This document shows, piece by piece, positions 53,952-63,800 of a stretch of 64,000 nt of DNA. The stretch is from positions 1-64,000 of the forward strand of contig JADJCU010000006.1 in NCBI GenBank assembly GCA_016703065.1, given 5' to 3'. Under the pieces are notes generated by a model. That model saw only the letters and a program-made list of their open reading frames with translations. It had not been told where the DNA came from and made no database searches. The DNA is from a bacterium (GTDB lineage Bacteria; Electryoneota; RPQS01). The stretch's first letter is position 1. Each line of letters begins with the position of its first letter. The translations under genes were made by a program, and so were the position numbers.

Positions 53952-54578
53952 CTGAGCACGGTTCGCGCATTTGAGTTGGCCAATCAAATCGCCCAAGCGG
54001 CACTGGAGAAGAAAGCGGAAGACGTCCGCATTCTTGATCTGACCAAGCTCGACGGTGTTACCGACTATTTTGTCGTGTGCACAGGCGAGGTGAATCAGCA
54101 GGTTAAGGCGATTGCCACACATATTGAAAGAGAAGCTCGCGATAAGCTCGGCCAGAAGGCCGCGCATCGCGAAGGGATGGACTCGCTGAATTGGGTATTG
54201 ATAGATTTCATCGACGTAGTTGTGCACGTCTTCAGACCGAGCTATCGCGATTTCTACCGGCTTGAGGATCTGTGGAGTGACGCAGACGTGATCGAGGTGC
54301 GGGATGATGCCCCGCCGGTCTTGAAGGCGGGAGTCAAGAAAACGGCGAAGAAAGCGACGAAATCCGCGGCAAAGACTTCAGCGAAGAAGCCGACGAAGAA
54401 GGCAGCTGCGAAGAAGGTCGCTGCGAAGACGAGTCCGGCGAAAAGAGCTCCGGCCAAGAAGGCCGTGAAGAAGGCCGTGAAGAAGGCCGTCAAGAAGGCA
54501 GTGACGAAGAGGGCGGTGAAGCCTGTCAAGAAGGCGGCCAAAGCCCCCACGGGCAAGAAGAAGGCCGCGAAGGCGTGA
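53952..54578 (+). CDS. rsfS: Ribosomal silencing factor RsfS with Lys/Ala-rich tail, apparent CTG start
   Basis: Binds ribosomal protein L14 and blocks subunit joining in starvation. CTG 53952 is preferred: AGGAG (53940-53944) lies seven bases upstream and it gives STVRAFELANQIAQAALEKK, the usual N-terminal helix; the first standard codon, TTG 53976, has no Shine-Dalgarno. The family core is KAEDVRILDLTKLDGVTDYF, then VVCTGEVNQQVKAIA and VVHVFRPSYRDFYRLEDLW. About 80 extra residues follow residue 125: repeats such as KKAVKKAVKKAV and AAKKVAAKT, like the tail of histone H1. 208 aa against the usual 105-130. Confidence 0.9.
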   Translation: MSTVRAFELANQIAQAALEKKAEDVRILDLTKLDGVTDYFVVCTGEVNQQVKAIATHIEREARDKLGQKAAHREGMDSLNWVLIDFIDVVVHVFRPSYRDFYRLEDLWSDADVIEVRDDAPPVLKAGVKKTAKKATKSAAKTSAKKPTKKAAAKKVAAKTSPAKRAPAKKAVKKAVKKAVKKAVTKRAVKPVKKAAKAPTGKKKAAKA

Positions 54579-56215
54579 AACGAGCGCACATTCATTTGCG
54601 CGATGCGCTGGAGAAGGCGCTGCGCGAGTTGGGTATCGATGCACCGACGGTTACGCTTGAGAGGCCGCGCGATCCGGCGCACGGCGATATTGCGACGAAT
54701 GCAGCGCTGGTTAACGCGAAGCCGTTGAAACTGGCACCGCGCGTTTTGGCAGACAAACTGCATGGTTCGCTGGCCCTTGACGCCTCGTTGGTAAGCTGCG
54801 AAGGCGTTGCGGGTCCGGGCTTTATTAATTTTCGATTTGCAAACGACTATTTGCAGTCACTTGTCGCGCTCACGATATGTGAACCCGGGACCTTTGGCAG
54901 AACCGGGGATTTGTCCGGTCGCCGGGTCCTGATCGAGTTTGTGTCTGCGAATCCTACAGGACCGTTAAATGTAGTCAGCGCACGCGCCGCAGCGGTGGGG
55001 GATTCGCTGACGCGGATTTTTCGCGAATTAGGGGCGCAGTGCGACGCCGAGTTCTATGTAAATGACGCAGGGAATCAGGTCGAGCTGCTGGGTCAATCTG
55101 TGCTTGCACGCTATTTGACGCTGCTTGGGCAAGAGAAGGAGATACCGGAGGGCGGATACTACGGCGAGTATATCGCGGACTTCGCGAAAGAGCTTGCGGC
55201 GGAGCACGGCGACAGTTTTGTGACTGCGGAGTCGAATTCGGCAGCGGCGTTGCTGGGTCGAAAGGCGATGGAGCGTCACATTGAGATGCATCGGAAATCG
55301 CTCGAGCATTTTCGTGTCTCGATGAGTAACTGGTATCGTGAGAGTGCCCTGCGCGAGAACGAGGCGGAGTGGCAGGCGTTTCGGGAGCTCGAACGACGAG
55401 GAACGATTTTTGAGCAGGACGGCGCAAAGTTCGTGCGCACGTCCGATTTTGGTGATCAGCAGGATTGGGTGGTCGTCACGTCGCAGGGCAAACCTACCTA
55501 TTTTCTTCCTGATATCGCATACCACTGGGACAAGTTTAGGCGCGGCTACGATCATATCATCGACATCCTTGGTCCGGATCATCACTCCTACTTGACCAAG
55601 ATGGCCGCTGCGATGGCGGCGCTGGGGGAAGAACCGAAGCGGCTCGAAATCATGCTCCTTCAGCACATCAATTTGCTGCGTGACGGCGAACCGGTTAAGA
55701 TGTCGAAGCGCGCGGGCCAGATTGTCGAGATGGATGAACTGGTTGACGAAGTTGGCGTCGACGCGGCGCGCTATTTCTTTTTGCTTCGCAGAACGTCCAC
55801 GCCGCTCGACTTCGATATCGAGCTTGCAAAGCGGCAGTCGGACGACAATCCGGTGTTCTATGTGCAGTATGCACATGCACGCATCGCTTCGATTTTTCGA
55901 CGCGGTCAGTTGGAAGTTCCGATAATGGCAGAGCACCTTGAGTTGTTGACGCACGAAGAGGAACTCATTCTGATCCGTAGACTGCGCGAAATCAGCGACG
56001 TGATGTTGGATTGCGCGGTAAGCCGCGACCCTCATGCGCTCACAGCGTGGCTGCGTGAAGTGGCGGCGCAGTTCCATCGGTTCTATCATCATTGCCGGGT
56101 GCTTACATCGCCGGCTGAATTACAAACCGCGCGACTCTGTTTGTGTCGCGCAACACAAATCGCTTTGCAGCGCGGTCTGGCGCTGTGCGGCGTTCACGCA
56201 CCGCAGGAGATGTAA
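54575..56215 (+). CDS. argS: Arginyl-tRNA synthetase
   Basis: Class I synthetase; 546 aa from GTG 54575, overlapping the rsfS stop. N-terminal Add1 domain with DPAHGDIATNAALVNAK and GPGFINFRF; catalytic start EFVSANPTGPLNVVSARAAA. The position of HIGH (usually HVGH) reads NVVS, while MSKRAGQIVEMDEL supplies a good KMSKR. FYVNDAGNQV and ILGPDHHSYLTKM follow; a C-terminal DALR helical domain ends the protein. The unusual HIGH variant is worth checking, but the rest is normal and no other ArgS is in the window. Confidence 0.93.
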   Translation: MKRAHIHLRDALEKALRELGIDAPTVTLERPRDPAHGDIATNAALVNAKPLKLAPRVLADKLHGSLALDASLVSCEGVAGPGFINFRFANDYLQSLVALTICEPGTFGRTGDLSGRRVLIEFVSANPTGPLNVVSARAAAVGDSLTRIFRELGAQCDAEFYVNDAGNQVELLGQSVLARYLTLLGQEKEIPEGGYYGEYIADFAKELAAEHGDSFVTAESNSAAALLGRKAMERHIEMHRKSLEHFRVSMSNWYRESALRENEAEWQAFRELERRGTIFEQDGAKFVRTSDFGDQQDWVVVTSQGKPTYFLPDIAYHWDKFRRGYDHIIDILGPDHHSYLTKMAAAMAALGEEPKRLEIMLLQHINLLRDGEPVKMSKRAGQIVEMDELVDEVGVDAARYFFLLRRTSTPLDFDIELAKRQSDDNPVFYVQYAHARIASIFRRGQLEVPIMAEHLELLTHEEELILIRRLREISDVMLDCAVSRDPHALTAWLREVAAQFHRFYHHCRVLTSPAELQTARLCLCRATQIALQRGLALCGVHAPQEM

Positions 56216-56217
56216 GA

Positions 56218-57171
56218 GTGAGTTCGAAGGGCACAAAGAGAACCGGTTCGATTGCCGCAGCGAAATCGCCGGACGTAGTCGTCGTGGGAAGCGTTGCGAT
56301 TGACGTTTTACATACGCCGACCGTTGAAGGGAAAGTTGTATTGGGAGGATCGGCGTTTCACTTTGCGAACGCGGCATCGCGATTCGCGTCGGTGGACATA
56401 GTTGGCGCAGTTGGTGACGACTATCCGTTTGAGCAAGCAGAGTTTCTGCGCAAGCGCGGCGTGGACTTTCAAGGCGTTGAAGTGAAACCGGGAACGACTT
56501 TCTTATGGGAAGGCCGCTACCATGAGGGGTTTCGCACGCGTGAGACGATTCGCACTGAACTTGGAGTCTTTGAGCACTTCTCACCGAAACTGCCCGAGCA
56601 TTTTCGCGCGCCGGAGATTTTGTTTTTGGCCGCAATTGAGCCGCGACTGCAGTTGGACGTTTTGAAACAGGTCAAGCGGCCAAAGCTTGTGGCGATCGAC
56701 ACGTTTCAGTTGTGGATCGATATTGCGCGGCAAGACTTCATGCAGGTGCTTAAGCAGGTGGATTTGCTGTTCGTCGATGAGTTTGAAGCGCGCTGGCTAA
56801 CGGACGAGACGGCGTTGGTGCCCGCGGCGAAGAAGCTCTTGACGTTTGGTCCGAAGTGGGTGATCGTTAAGAAGGGCGAGCACGGCAGTTTCCTCGTTGG
56901 ACCGGATGGAATCTTCATGGCGCAGACGTATCCGCTGGATGAAGTCGTTGACCCGACGGGTGCGGGCGACTCGTATGCAGGCGCGTTGCTGGGCTATCTT
57001 GCGGCCTGCAATAGTATCTCGAATACGAATATGCGGCGCGGGATGGAGTGGGCGAGTGTGATCGGATCATTTTATGTGCAAGGGTTTGGCCCAGATGGAC
57101 TGAAGGATCGTCCGCGCGCGGAACTGATCGCTCGTCATAGGGCGCTGCAAACGATGACACGGGTTCCATGA
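56218..57171 (+). CDS. PfkB-family carbohydrate kinase
   Basis: 317 aa from GTG 56218 with AGGAG eight bases upstream; the frame is open back to 56143 but inside argS. VVVGSVAIDVLHTP begins the fold, VLGGSAFHFANAASRF is PfkB signature 1 and VVDPTGAGDSYAGALLGYLA is signature 2 with the catalytic Asp. Substrate unknown (ribose, fructose or nucleoside). Overlap by four bases with mtnA hints at a link to methionine salvage; some salvage pathways phosphorylate methylthioribose, but with a different kinase family. Confidence 0.85.
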   Translation: MSSKGTKRTGSIAAAKSPDVVVVGSVAIDVLHTPTVEGKVVLGGSAFHFANAASRFASVDIVGAVGDDYPFEQAEFLRKRGVDFQGVEVKPGTTFLWEGRYHEGFRTRETIRTELGVFEHFSPKLPEHFRAPEILFLAAIEPRLQLDVLKQVKRPKLVAIDTFQLWIDIARQDFMQVLKQVDLLFVDEFEARWLTDETALVPAAKKLLTFGPKWVIVKKGEHGSFLVGPDGIFMAQTYPLDEVVDPTGAGDSYAGALLGYLAACNSISNTNMRRGMEWASVIGSFYVQGFGPDGLKDRPRAELIARHRALQTMTRVP

Positions 57172-58166
57172 GCAAAGTCATCCCGCTGAAATGGAAGGCG
57201 GGTGAGTTGCTGATTCTGGATCAACGGCTCATTCCGCGTGAGGAAAAGTGGATTTCGGCGCGCACGCACGAGACGGTAGCACGGGCAATCGAGTCTCTGG
57301 CCGTGCGCGGCGCACCTGTTATCGGAATAGCGGCAGCCTATGGTGTTGCGCTCGCCGCGGCGAGGCCGCGAGCTTCGAGGTCCAGCGTACTGGCGGCGAT
57401 TGATCGACTGCGGAAGACTCGCCCGACAGGTTACAATCTGTTCTGGGCGCTCGAGCGCATGAAGGATCGGGTTGAGAGCAAGAACAGCCTCAGTGCGACG
57501 GCGCTGCTTAGCGAAGCGAAGGCCATTCATCGCGAGGATGCGTTGGCGTGTGACGCGATGGCGGATGCCGGCTTGACGCTTATTGAGAATGTCGAGAGTG
57601 TTTTGACGTATTGCAACACAGGCGCGCTTGCCACTGGTGGAATCGGCACGGCGCTCGGCGTGATTCGCAGGGGGGTTCGCACAGGAAAGATTTGCGAGGT
57701 GTTTGCCTGTGAGACTAGACCCGTTGGTCAAGGGGCGCGCTTGACTGTCTGGGAATGCGTCCAGGATAAGATTCCGGTTACCTTGATTTGTGACAATATG
57801 GTCGCGTCACTGATGGCGAGCGGCAGAGTCGACAGAGTGTTCACCGGAGCGGATCGCATAGCGCGGAACGGCGATACCAGCAACAAGATCGGGACACGCG
57901 GTGTTGCTTCGCTGGCGGCACTTCACGGAATACCATTTCACGTGGTTGCGCCGTCATCGACGTTTGATCCGGCACTTGCCTCCGGCGAGGAGATTCAGAT
58001 TGAAGAGCGTGATCCCGCCGAAGTGACGAAGTGCACGCCGGGTCTTACGGAGTTGAAACGAGTCAGCATATGGAATCCGGCGTTTGACGTAACGCCGGCG
58101 GATTTTATTCACTCGATAATTACGGAACGCGGCGTTCATCGTCCGCCGTTCGATTTTGCACGATAG
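57168..58166 (+). CDS. mtnA: S-methyl-5-thioribose-1-phosphate isomerase
   Basis: Methionine-salvage isomerase of the eIF2B-like fold; 332 aa. RGAPVIGIAAAYGVAL, LTYCNTGALATGGIGTALGV with the catalytic Cys, ETRPVGQGARLT and GADRIARNGDTSNKIGT with the catalytic Asp are all present. Related ribose-1,5-bisphosphate isomerases share the fold, but this motif set is that of MtnA. Other salvage genes are not in the window. Confidence 0.92.
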   Translation: MSKVIPLKWKAGELLILDQRLIPREEKWISARTHETVARAIESLAVRGAPVIGIAAAYGVALAAARPRASRSSVLAAIDRLRKTRPTGYNLFWALERMKDRVESKNSLSATALLSEAKAIHREDALACDAMADAGLTLIENVESVLTYCNTGALATGGIGTALGVIRRGVRTGKICEVFACETRPVGQGARLTVWECVQDKIPVTLICDNMVASLMASGRVDRVFTGADRIARNGDTSNKIGTRGVASLAALHGIPFHVVAPSSTFDPALASGEEIQIEERDPAEVTKCTPGLTELKRVSIWNPAFDVTPADFIHSIITERGVHRPPFDFAR

Positions 58167-58206
58167 GAATTTGAGAGTTCCTACTCATCACTCAATGGAA
58201 CGAAAC

Positions 58207-59421
58207 ATGAATCAGGTTTACTTTTTCTTCTTTCTTGCGCCATAACGTTTAGCGCGTTACAGGCCGGAGTGGAGCTTACGTCCGCTAAGATTTACAAGAA
58301 GCAGGGCGAGTTCGCCAAGGCGTTGGAATTTTATGACCAAGCGGTCGCCAAGGATCCGAGTGATCCGGAAGCTTTGTTTGAGCGCGGCGAATTGCTGGGC
58401 GAGATCGCGATGAATGAGATGCACTGGGTTTGCGCAAGAAGGCGTCCGGCGGCGTAGAGAATCCGCAACAGGTTTTGCTGGAACGGATGACCGGCGATTT
58501 TGATGCCGTGCGCGGAACCGGTGATGAGAAGAAGACAAAGAAGTGCCTAAGAAGATCGACCAGTTGACCCAGGAATATTGGTGGGAGTTTTACTCACAGG
58601 CCGTGGCCGCGGATTCGGTTTATCGAGCCGCAACGGCGGCGGGCGATACGGCCGCAGCGTCAGCAGCTGTCGAAAGCGGCCTTGCCCCGGCAATAACTGC
58701 TATCATGCTGGATCCAAAGCATTGGAGCAGCCGTTTTGTATTTGCGCAGCTGCGCGGATTCAAGCAGAAGGATGAAGAGTTCGAACGCGCGTGGTTTGAG
58801 GCGCTCGACGCGCTTGAGAAATCGAGTTTAAAGAAAGACGATCCCGAGAACTACACGAAGAACCTCGAATATGGCCGCTTGCAGCTGATACAGTATTACT
58901 ACGCGAAGCAGGATCATGTGAATACATTGAAGCTGGCAGACGCCCTGCTTGGCGCCGATGCCGGATCTGTAGAGGCCGTGCAGTACAAAGCGTTCTCCCT
59001 TGCGACGATGGCGAGCGACGAGCAACTCTCGGAGGCAGAGCGAGATTCGCTGAAGCGGGTCGCGCTGGGAGCGTTGACCGATGCTAAGGCCGCGAATGAG
59101 GAAGACGAGAATATCATCTACTATATCGGGCAGTTCAATTTGCAGTTGAAGGACACAGCGGCTGCGTTGACGGCCTTTGACGAGTTTTTGAGCAAGGCAC
59201 CCGATGATCGTGACGTGCTGTTCCTTCAAGGGTTGATTTACCTTGAAGGCGAGAAGTTCGGCGATTTGCAGAAGGCCGTGGATAAGTTTGGCGCGATCAC
59301 TGTTGCATTTCCGGATGACGGCGCGGCCTGGACCAATTACGGCATCGCGCTGGTTCGCCAAGGGAAGACAGACAAGGGTTCGGAGGCGATGAAAAAGGGT
59401 GAAGCGCTCTCCGGAAACTAA
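58207..59421 (+). CDS. Exported tetratricopeptide-repeat protein (three frameshifts)
   Basis: About 405 aa after repair. One A added at 58211 gives a signal peptide (SGLLFLLSCAITFSALQA) leading into VELTSAKIYKKQGEFAKALE and FYDQAVAKDPSDPEALFERG, a TPR pair. A G added near 58427 restores LRKKASGGVENPQQVLLERM; a G added near 58543 restores KKVPKKIDQLTQEYWWEFYS. The remainder is a run of helical repeats (AAALTAFDEFLSKAPDDRDV, WTNYGIALVRQGKTDKGSEA). TPR proteins of this plan are frequent in FCB genomes; function unknown. It overlaps uppS by 23 bp. Confidence 0.8.
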
Positions 59422-60148
59422 CACGATCGCGGCGCGACACGTCACGCCCGATCCCGATCCACTGATTATACCCCGGCACATCGCCGTCATCATGGACGGC
59501 AATGGCCGGTGGGCGAAGGCGCGCGGCCTGACACGCCTCGCGGGGCATCGCGAAGGTGTTAAGTCAGCGCGTGAGATCGTTCGGGTGTGCGGTGAACTTG
59601 GAGTGGAAGCGCTCACGCTTTATACATTCTCGACGGAGAATTTTCGCCGCTCGCGGGCGGAAGTGGACGCTCTGATGACTCTGCTGATCACGACGGTCGG
59701 ACGCGAAGTGCGAAACTTGATGGAGAACAATGTTCGATTGAGCGTGATCGGCAGAACAGAGCAGATTGCTCCAGCGACTCGACGCGCGCTGGAATCGGCA
59801 GTTGATAAGCTCAAGAGCAACACGGGTCTGCATCTGGTACTGGCGATAGCTTACGGTTCGCGACAGGAGATTCTTGATACCGTGAATCGCCTGATCGAGG
59901 GTGGGAGGGCGCTCAAGGACGAAGCGGAATTCACTGAGGCGCTTTACACCAAAGGAATTCCCGATCCGGACTTGATCATCAGAACGTCGGGCGAGTACAG
60001 GCTATCCAACTTCCTGCTTTGGCAGTCGGCTTATGCGGAGCTGGTCGTTTGTCAAACACTCTGGCCGGATTTTCGACGCGCGGAGCTGCTCGACGCCCTG
60101 CGCGAGTTTTCTCAGCGTGAACGTCGATTTGGAGCCCGACCACAATGA
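59399..60148 (+). CDS. uppS: Isoprenyl transferase (undecaprenyl diphosphate synthase)
   Basis: Makes the C55 lipid carrier of the cell wall by cis-addition of isopentenyl units; 249 aa from GTG 59399. HIAVIMDGNGRWAKARGL with the catalytic Asp, GHREGVKSAREIV, TLYTFSTENFRRS, DLIIRTSGEYRLSNFLLWQS and Trp-Pro-Asp-Phe near the end are diagnostic. With uppP at 39.2 kb both ends of the carrier cycle are represented. Confidence 0.95.
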   Translation: MKRSPETNTIAARHVTPDPDPLIIPRHIAVIMDGNGRWAKARGLTRLAGHREGVKSAREIVRVCGELGVEALTLYTFSTENFRRSRAEVDALMTLLITTVGREVRNLMENNVRLSVIGRTEQIAPATRRALESAVDKLKSNTGLHLVLAIAYGSRQEILDTVNRLIEGGRALKDEAEFTEALYTKGIPDPDLIIRTSGEYRLSNFLLWQSAYAELVVCQTLWPDFRRAELLDALREFSQRERRFGARPQ

Positions 60149-60819
60149 GCAGCGCAGTTGATTGGCGAGAGCAGTTGCAGGATGACGCTTATGGACTGAT
60201 GCAAGAGAAGCCGTACCCTGTTGCTGCGCCTTTGTCACTTGCAGCATTGGCTGAAATCCTCCAGGAATGTGTTCGCGTAGGCTGGCGTGTGCTGCCGCTT
60301 GGATCGGGCAGTTCGTTTCCAGCAAACTTTGCGCTGCGAAACGACCGCACGTTTGCGATTTCGATGTCGCGCCTTCGTGATGTCATCCGGCTTGAGAGCG
60401 GCCGCGTCTATTGTCAGGCCGGGGCGCCGCTCCGAAAGGTCCTGCTACTTGAAAACCCAGTGGAGCGGAAGACTATCGGAGGCTTGTTATGCGGTACCGG
60501 CGACATGGTTACGCGCAATGCCGCGCGAGAGCTCTGGCAGCGGACGCGAAACGTCGTTGTGACCGATGCTAAAGGAAGAATCAATACATTGTCCGGCCCG
60601 GCTGCTGCCAACTACTCTCTCAGTCATGGATCGTCGTTGCTTGTAGAATCGCGCGGAAAAGCAGGAATAGTGGTTGGCCTTGAGCTCGACGCGACGGAAC
60701 TGCCGGTTGAGCTTGGCAAACGTTCGTTATGCGCTGCGAGCGACGAGCAACTTCCCTTCGCCGTGAGCAGGCAGGTGAGCTTACGTACCATTGACGCGAC
60801 TTCATTGTTTGATTGGTAA
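60145..60819 (+). CDS. Stand-alone FAD-binding PCMH-type domain protein
   Basis: 224 aa. WRVLPLGSGSSFPANF, VYCQAGAPLRKVLLLE, TIGGLLCGTGDMVTRNAARE and VVTDAKGRI are the PP-loop and FAD-contact segments of the FAD_binding_4 (GlcD/VAO) domain. The substrate-cap domain that normally follows is missing: the protein ends after LRTIDATSLFDW and no further match is seen in other frames. It may act with a partner or be a remnant. Overlaps uppS by four bases. Confidence 0.72.
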   Translation: MSSAVDWREQLQDDAYGLMQEKPYPVAAPLSLAALAEILQECVRVGWRVLPLGSGSSFPANFALRNDRTFAISMSRLRDVIRLESGRVYCQAGAPLRKVLLLENPVERKTIGGLLCGTGDMVTRNAARELWQRTRNVVVTDAKGRINTLSGPAAANYSLSHGSSLLVESRGKAGIVVGLELDATELPVELGKRSLCAASDEQLPFAVSRQVSLRTIDATSLFDW

Positions 60820-60825
60820 GTTGAA

Positions 60826-63800
60826 ATGACGCATGCCGGGGGGTCGGTCACGGGCCGAAAATCGGCTGGCGCAAAGCGCTCTGGGCGATATCAGGCCTGC
60901 TGTTTGTCGCGGTGTGTGTACTTGTCTTTTTTCCGCGGGCGTTGCTCGACCAACGCGCGGCGGCAGGGCTAACGGAGTTTCTGGTCGCCAAACTGGGACC
61001 AAAGGCGATTTGCGCTCATGTTGATGTCAGTTGGCGGTCAATCGCACTTGAAGACATCCTGCTGCCGCTCGACGACTATGGTTCGCATGTTTCGATCCAA
61101 CGGATTGAGGCGGCGATTGATCCGCTCGTCGCTCTGGCGCAGCCGGGCCAATTTGAACGTATCATTCGCGGCGTGAACATAGTACGCCCCGAAGTTGTCC
61201 TGCAAAGCGATAGGCCAAAGAGCGAAGGAGGCGGACTAAGCGGCGTGCCGCAGACCGTCTATGACTTTCTCGATCGTGTAGACAGTCTACGCTACCTTAC
61301 TTTCGGAGCGGCAAAGTCTCACTGATGGGCGGTGATTCACTCACGGTCATGGTGAAAGAGATTAACGGCGTTCTATCGCAATCGGAACCGGGTAGATTTG
61401 AGATTCGAGCACGCGGCAACGCGGACTATCCTGTTGGCATGGAAGCAAGGGTTGATGCAACTGTCTGGCCGGAACAGGAAACAGTATCAGCCAACGCTCA
61501 CATCAATATTCAAGACGGCGACCTCCGCTTGCCCGGGCTGCCGTTTGACTCGGTGGCGTCAAATGGCGGTAGTATCGAGGTGTATTTTGAACAGGATACC
61601 CTCCGCCAAGAGTTGCGCGGCGAAGCGCAGATCAACGGGATTGAGTTGCAGGCGCGAGGGCAAAGCATCTTTGTTCCCGAAGCAAGGCTGACATTGAACG
61701 ACGGCGCAATCAGTGCGTCTACGCTGCGCATCGTCGGACAAGGTCTTGAAGCGCTGGTTAATGGCTCTGTTTCATTGGTCGATTCGATGCGGATCTCGTG
61801 CTCCGCGAAGATTGAAGTTAGAACGGAATCCGCGTTGTCGCCGTTCGGAGTAGATGCGCGCGGTTTGGTGACTGCACAGGCAGAATTGACGGGATTACCA
61901 GAGGCGTTAACGGCAACGGCGACGATTCGATCCGATTCCGTGACGTGGCGCGACAATAGCGTGCGCGAGATCGGATGTGCGGCGGTTTTTCGCAATGACA
62001 GTCTGATTGCCCGCCAATTCCGGTGCACAACAGATTACGGTACGCTTGACGCAAGCGGCGTTGTCACGGTGTTCGCTGATCCGCAAGTGATGCTAACAGC
62101 AGTCTTCGAACCGCAGAGCATGCCGAGAGTGCTTGGAGCCGCGAGCTCTTTGAAAGCGATTCAGCTTTCAATTGAGGGAGATATCCTGCAGCCGGGCGTG
62201 CACTGGAGTTCACTGGGCGCGCAGGATGATATCCTTGGCGAGGGCGACGTGAACTTTGGGGCAAATGAAGTCAGCCTTTCCTTTGCCCAACGCGACGGAC
62301 AAAGCGGCGCGGCCAACATCACGTTCGGCGATGGGCAGATTGCAGCACACGTTGCCGACATCCAGGCGCTATTGGTGATGGCGTATCCGGAGTTGGACAG
62401 CCTGCTCGGTCAGGTTACGGAAACGGACCTGTCGTTTCGCGGCAACGCCGACCATGGCGAATTGAAACTCGAGATCGTCGGTGATACGATTTCAAACACT
62501 GCGCTGTCAAACATCCTAAACAGGCTGGAGTTCGACGGAAGGTATGAACGCGCTGCGGAATCCAGCTATGGACTTTCCGGCGAGTGGCACGGCACGACGC
62601 GGTCGTATGACGATTTCTTCGGTCGAGGCCACGTTTCCATCACGGACGGCCGGATTAGCGTCACTAATCTTTACATCGACGAGGCGGGTGAACTTTCAGG
62701 CGAGATTAAGATCAATCCGCTTTCTGTTGATTTGCAACTGTCCATTGATGCACTGCCGCTCGACCGCACGCCTTTCGCCGCAGAGTTCGCCGAAAAATGG
62801 AAGCTCGCGGGAGTCGTGTCGGGCGAAATCACGGCGAATGGACCGGTTGATTCACTGGCTTGGTATGCGGATATAAGTCTAATCGACGGTGTTGCGCAGG
62901 GTTTGCCGGGTTATTGGGCGCTGGCGACAGCCCACGGGGTTCGCGACGCGATCGACACGATGCACGTTTCATTCGGTCGTGATGTTCGGAGCATCTTTGA
63001 AGCAGAAGGACGGCTGAGTGTTCCCGACAACTTCATCGACGTACGCGCCGTGTTCCCGACATCCGAAGCTTCGGATTTCCTGCAGGCGTTGACGGGCCGA
63101 GGCGGGCTGCTCACAGGAGAGCTTGAAGGTGATTTGCTTGTAACGGGGAAGCTCTCGGCGCCGGAAGTTCTTGCGAGCTTACGTGTTCTGCACGGTGAGC
63201 TGTTTAGTGAGCTGACAGTCGATCGGTTCGCTATAGACGCATCGTTGACTACGGAAGTGAATGGCAAACGGCTGCTCGCTATTCCACAGTTGTCATTTCA
63301 CAAAGAGAACGAATATAGGTTTTACGCCGAATTAGCAACGGAGCCGACGCGTGGTGGTTCGTTTCAGGCGATGCTCGAAGGAAGCGGGGACTTTCTTGAC
63401 CTGCTCGAGCAAGTTGACGCGGATTTCACTTCTCAAGGCAGCACAAGCGGATTGCGTTTGGATTTCGGCGGTTCCTGGGACGCGCCAGCGTTCGCAGGCG
63501 GTCAACTGACGATTGACCAGGGTGTATTCACTTATCCGCCCGCGGCGCCCGGTGACTTGGGGATGCAGGTTCTGATCAAGCTGAATCAATCTGGCGTGGT
63601 AGACACGGGTTTCATACAGGTGCGTGAAGGTCATGACGGATTACGGCTTGACTTTCTTCCGAGCACAAGCGATGCGGCATTCGGTCTTAACTCACTCGTG
63701 ATTCCGAAACCGCGTATCGAGCTGGGAACGCTCCGGCTCAGCACCGGCAATGACGGCGTACTTGTCCGACTGCCGGGATTCATGAAACCTGAATGGCTGG

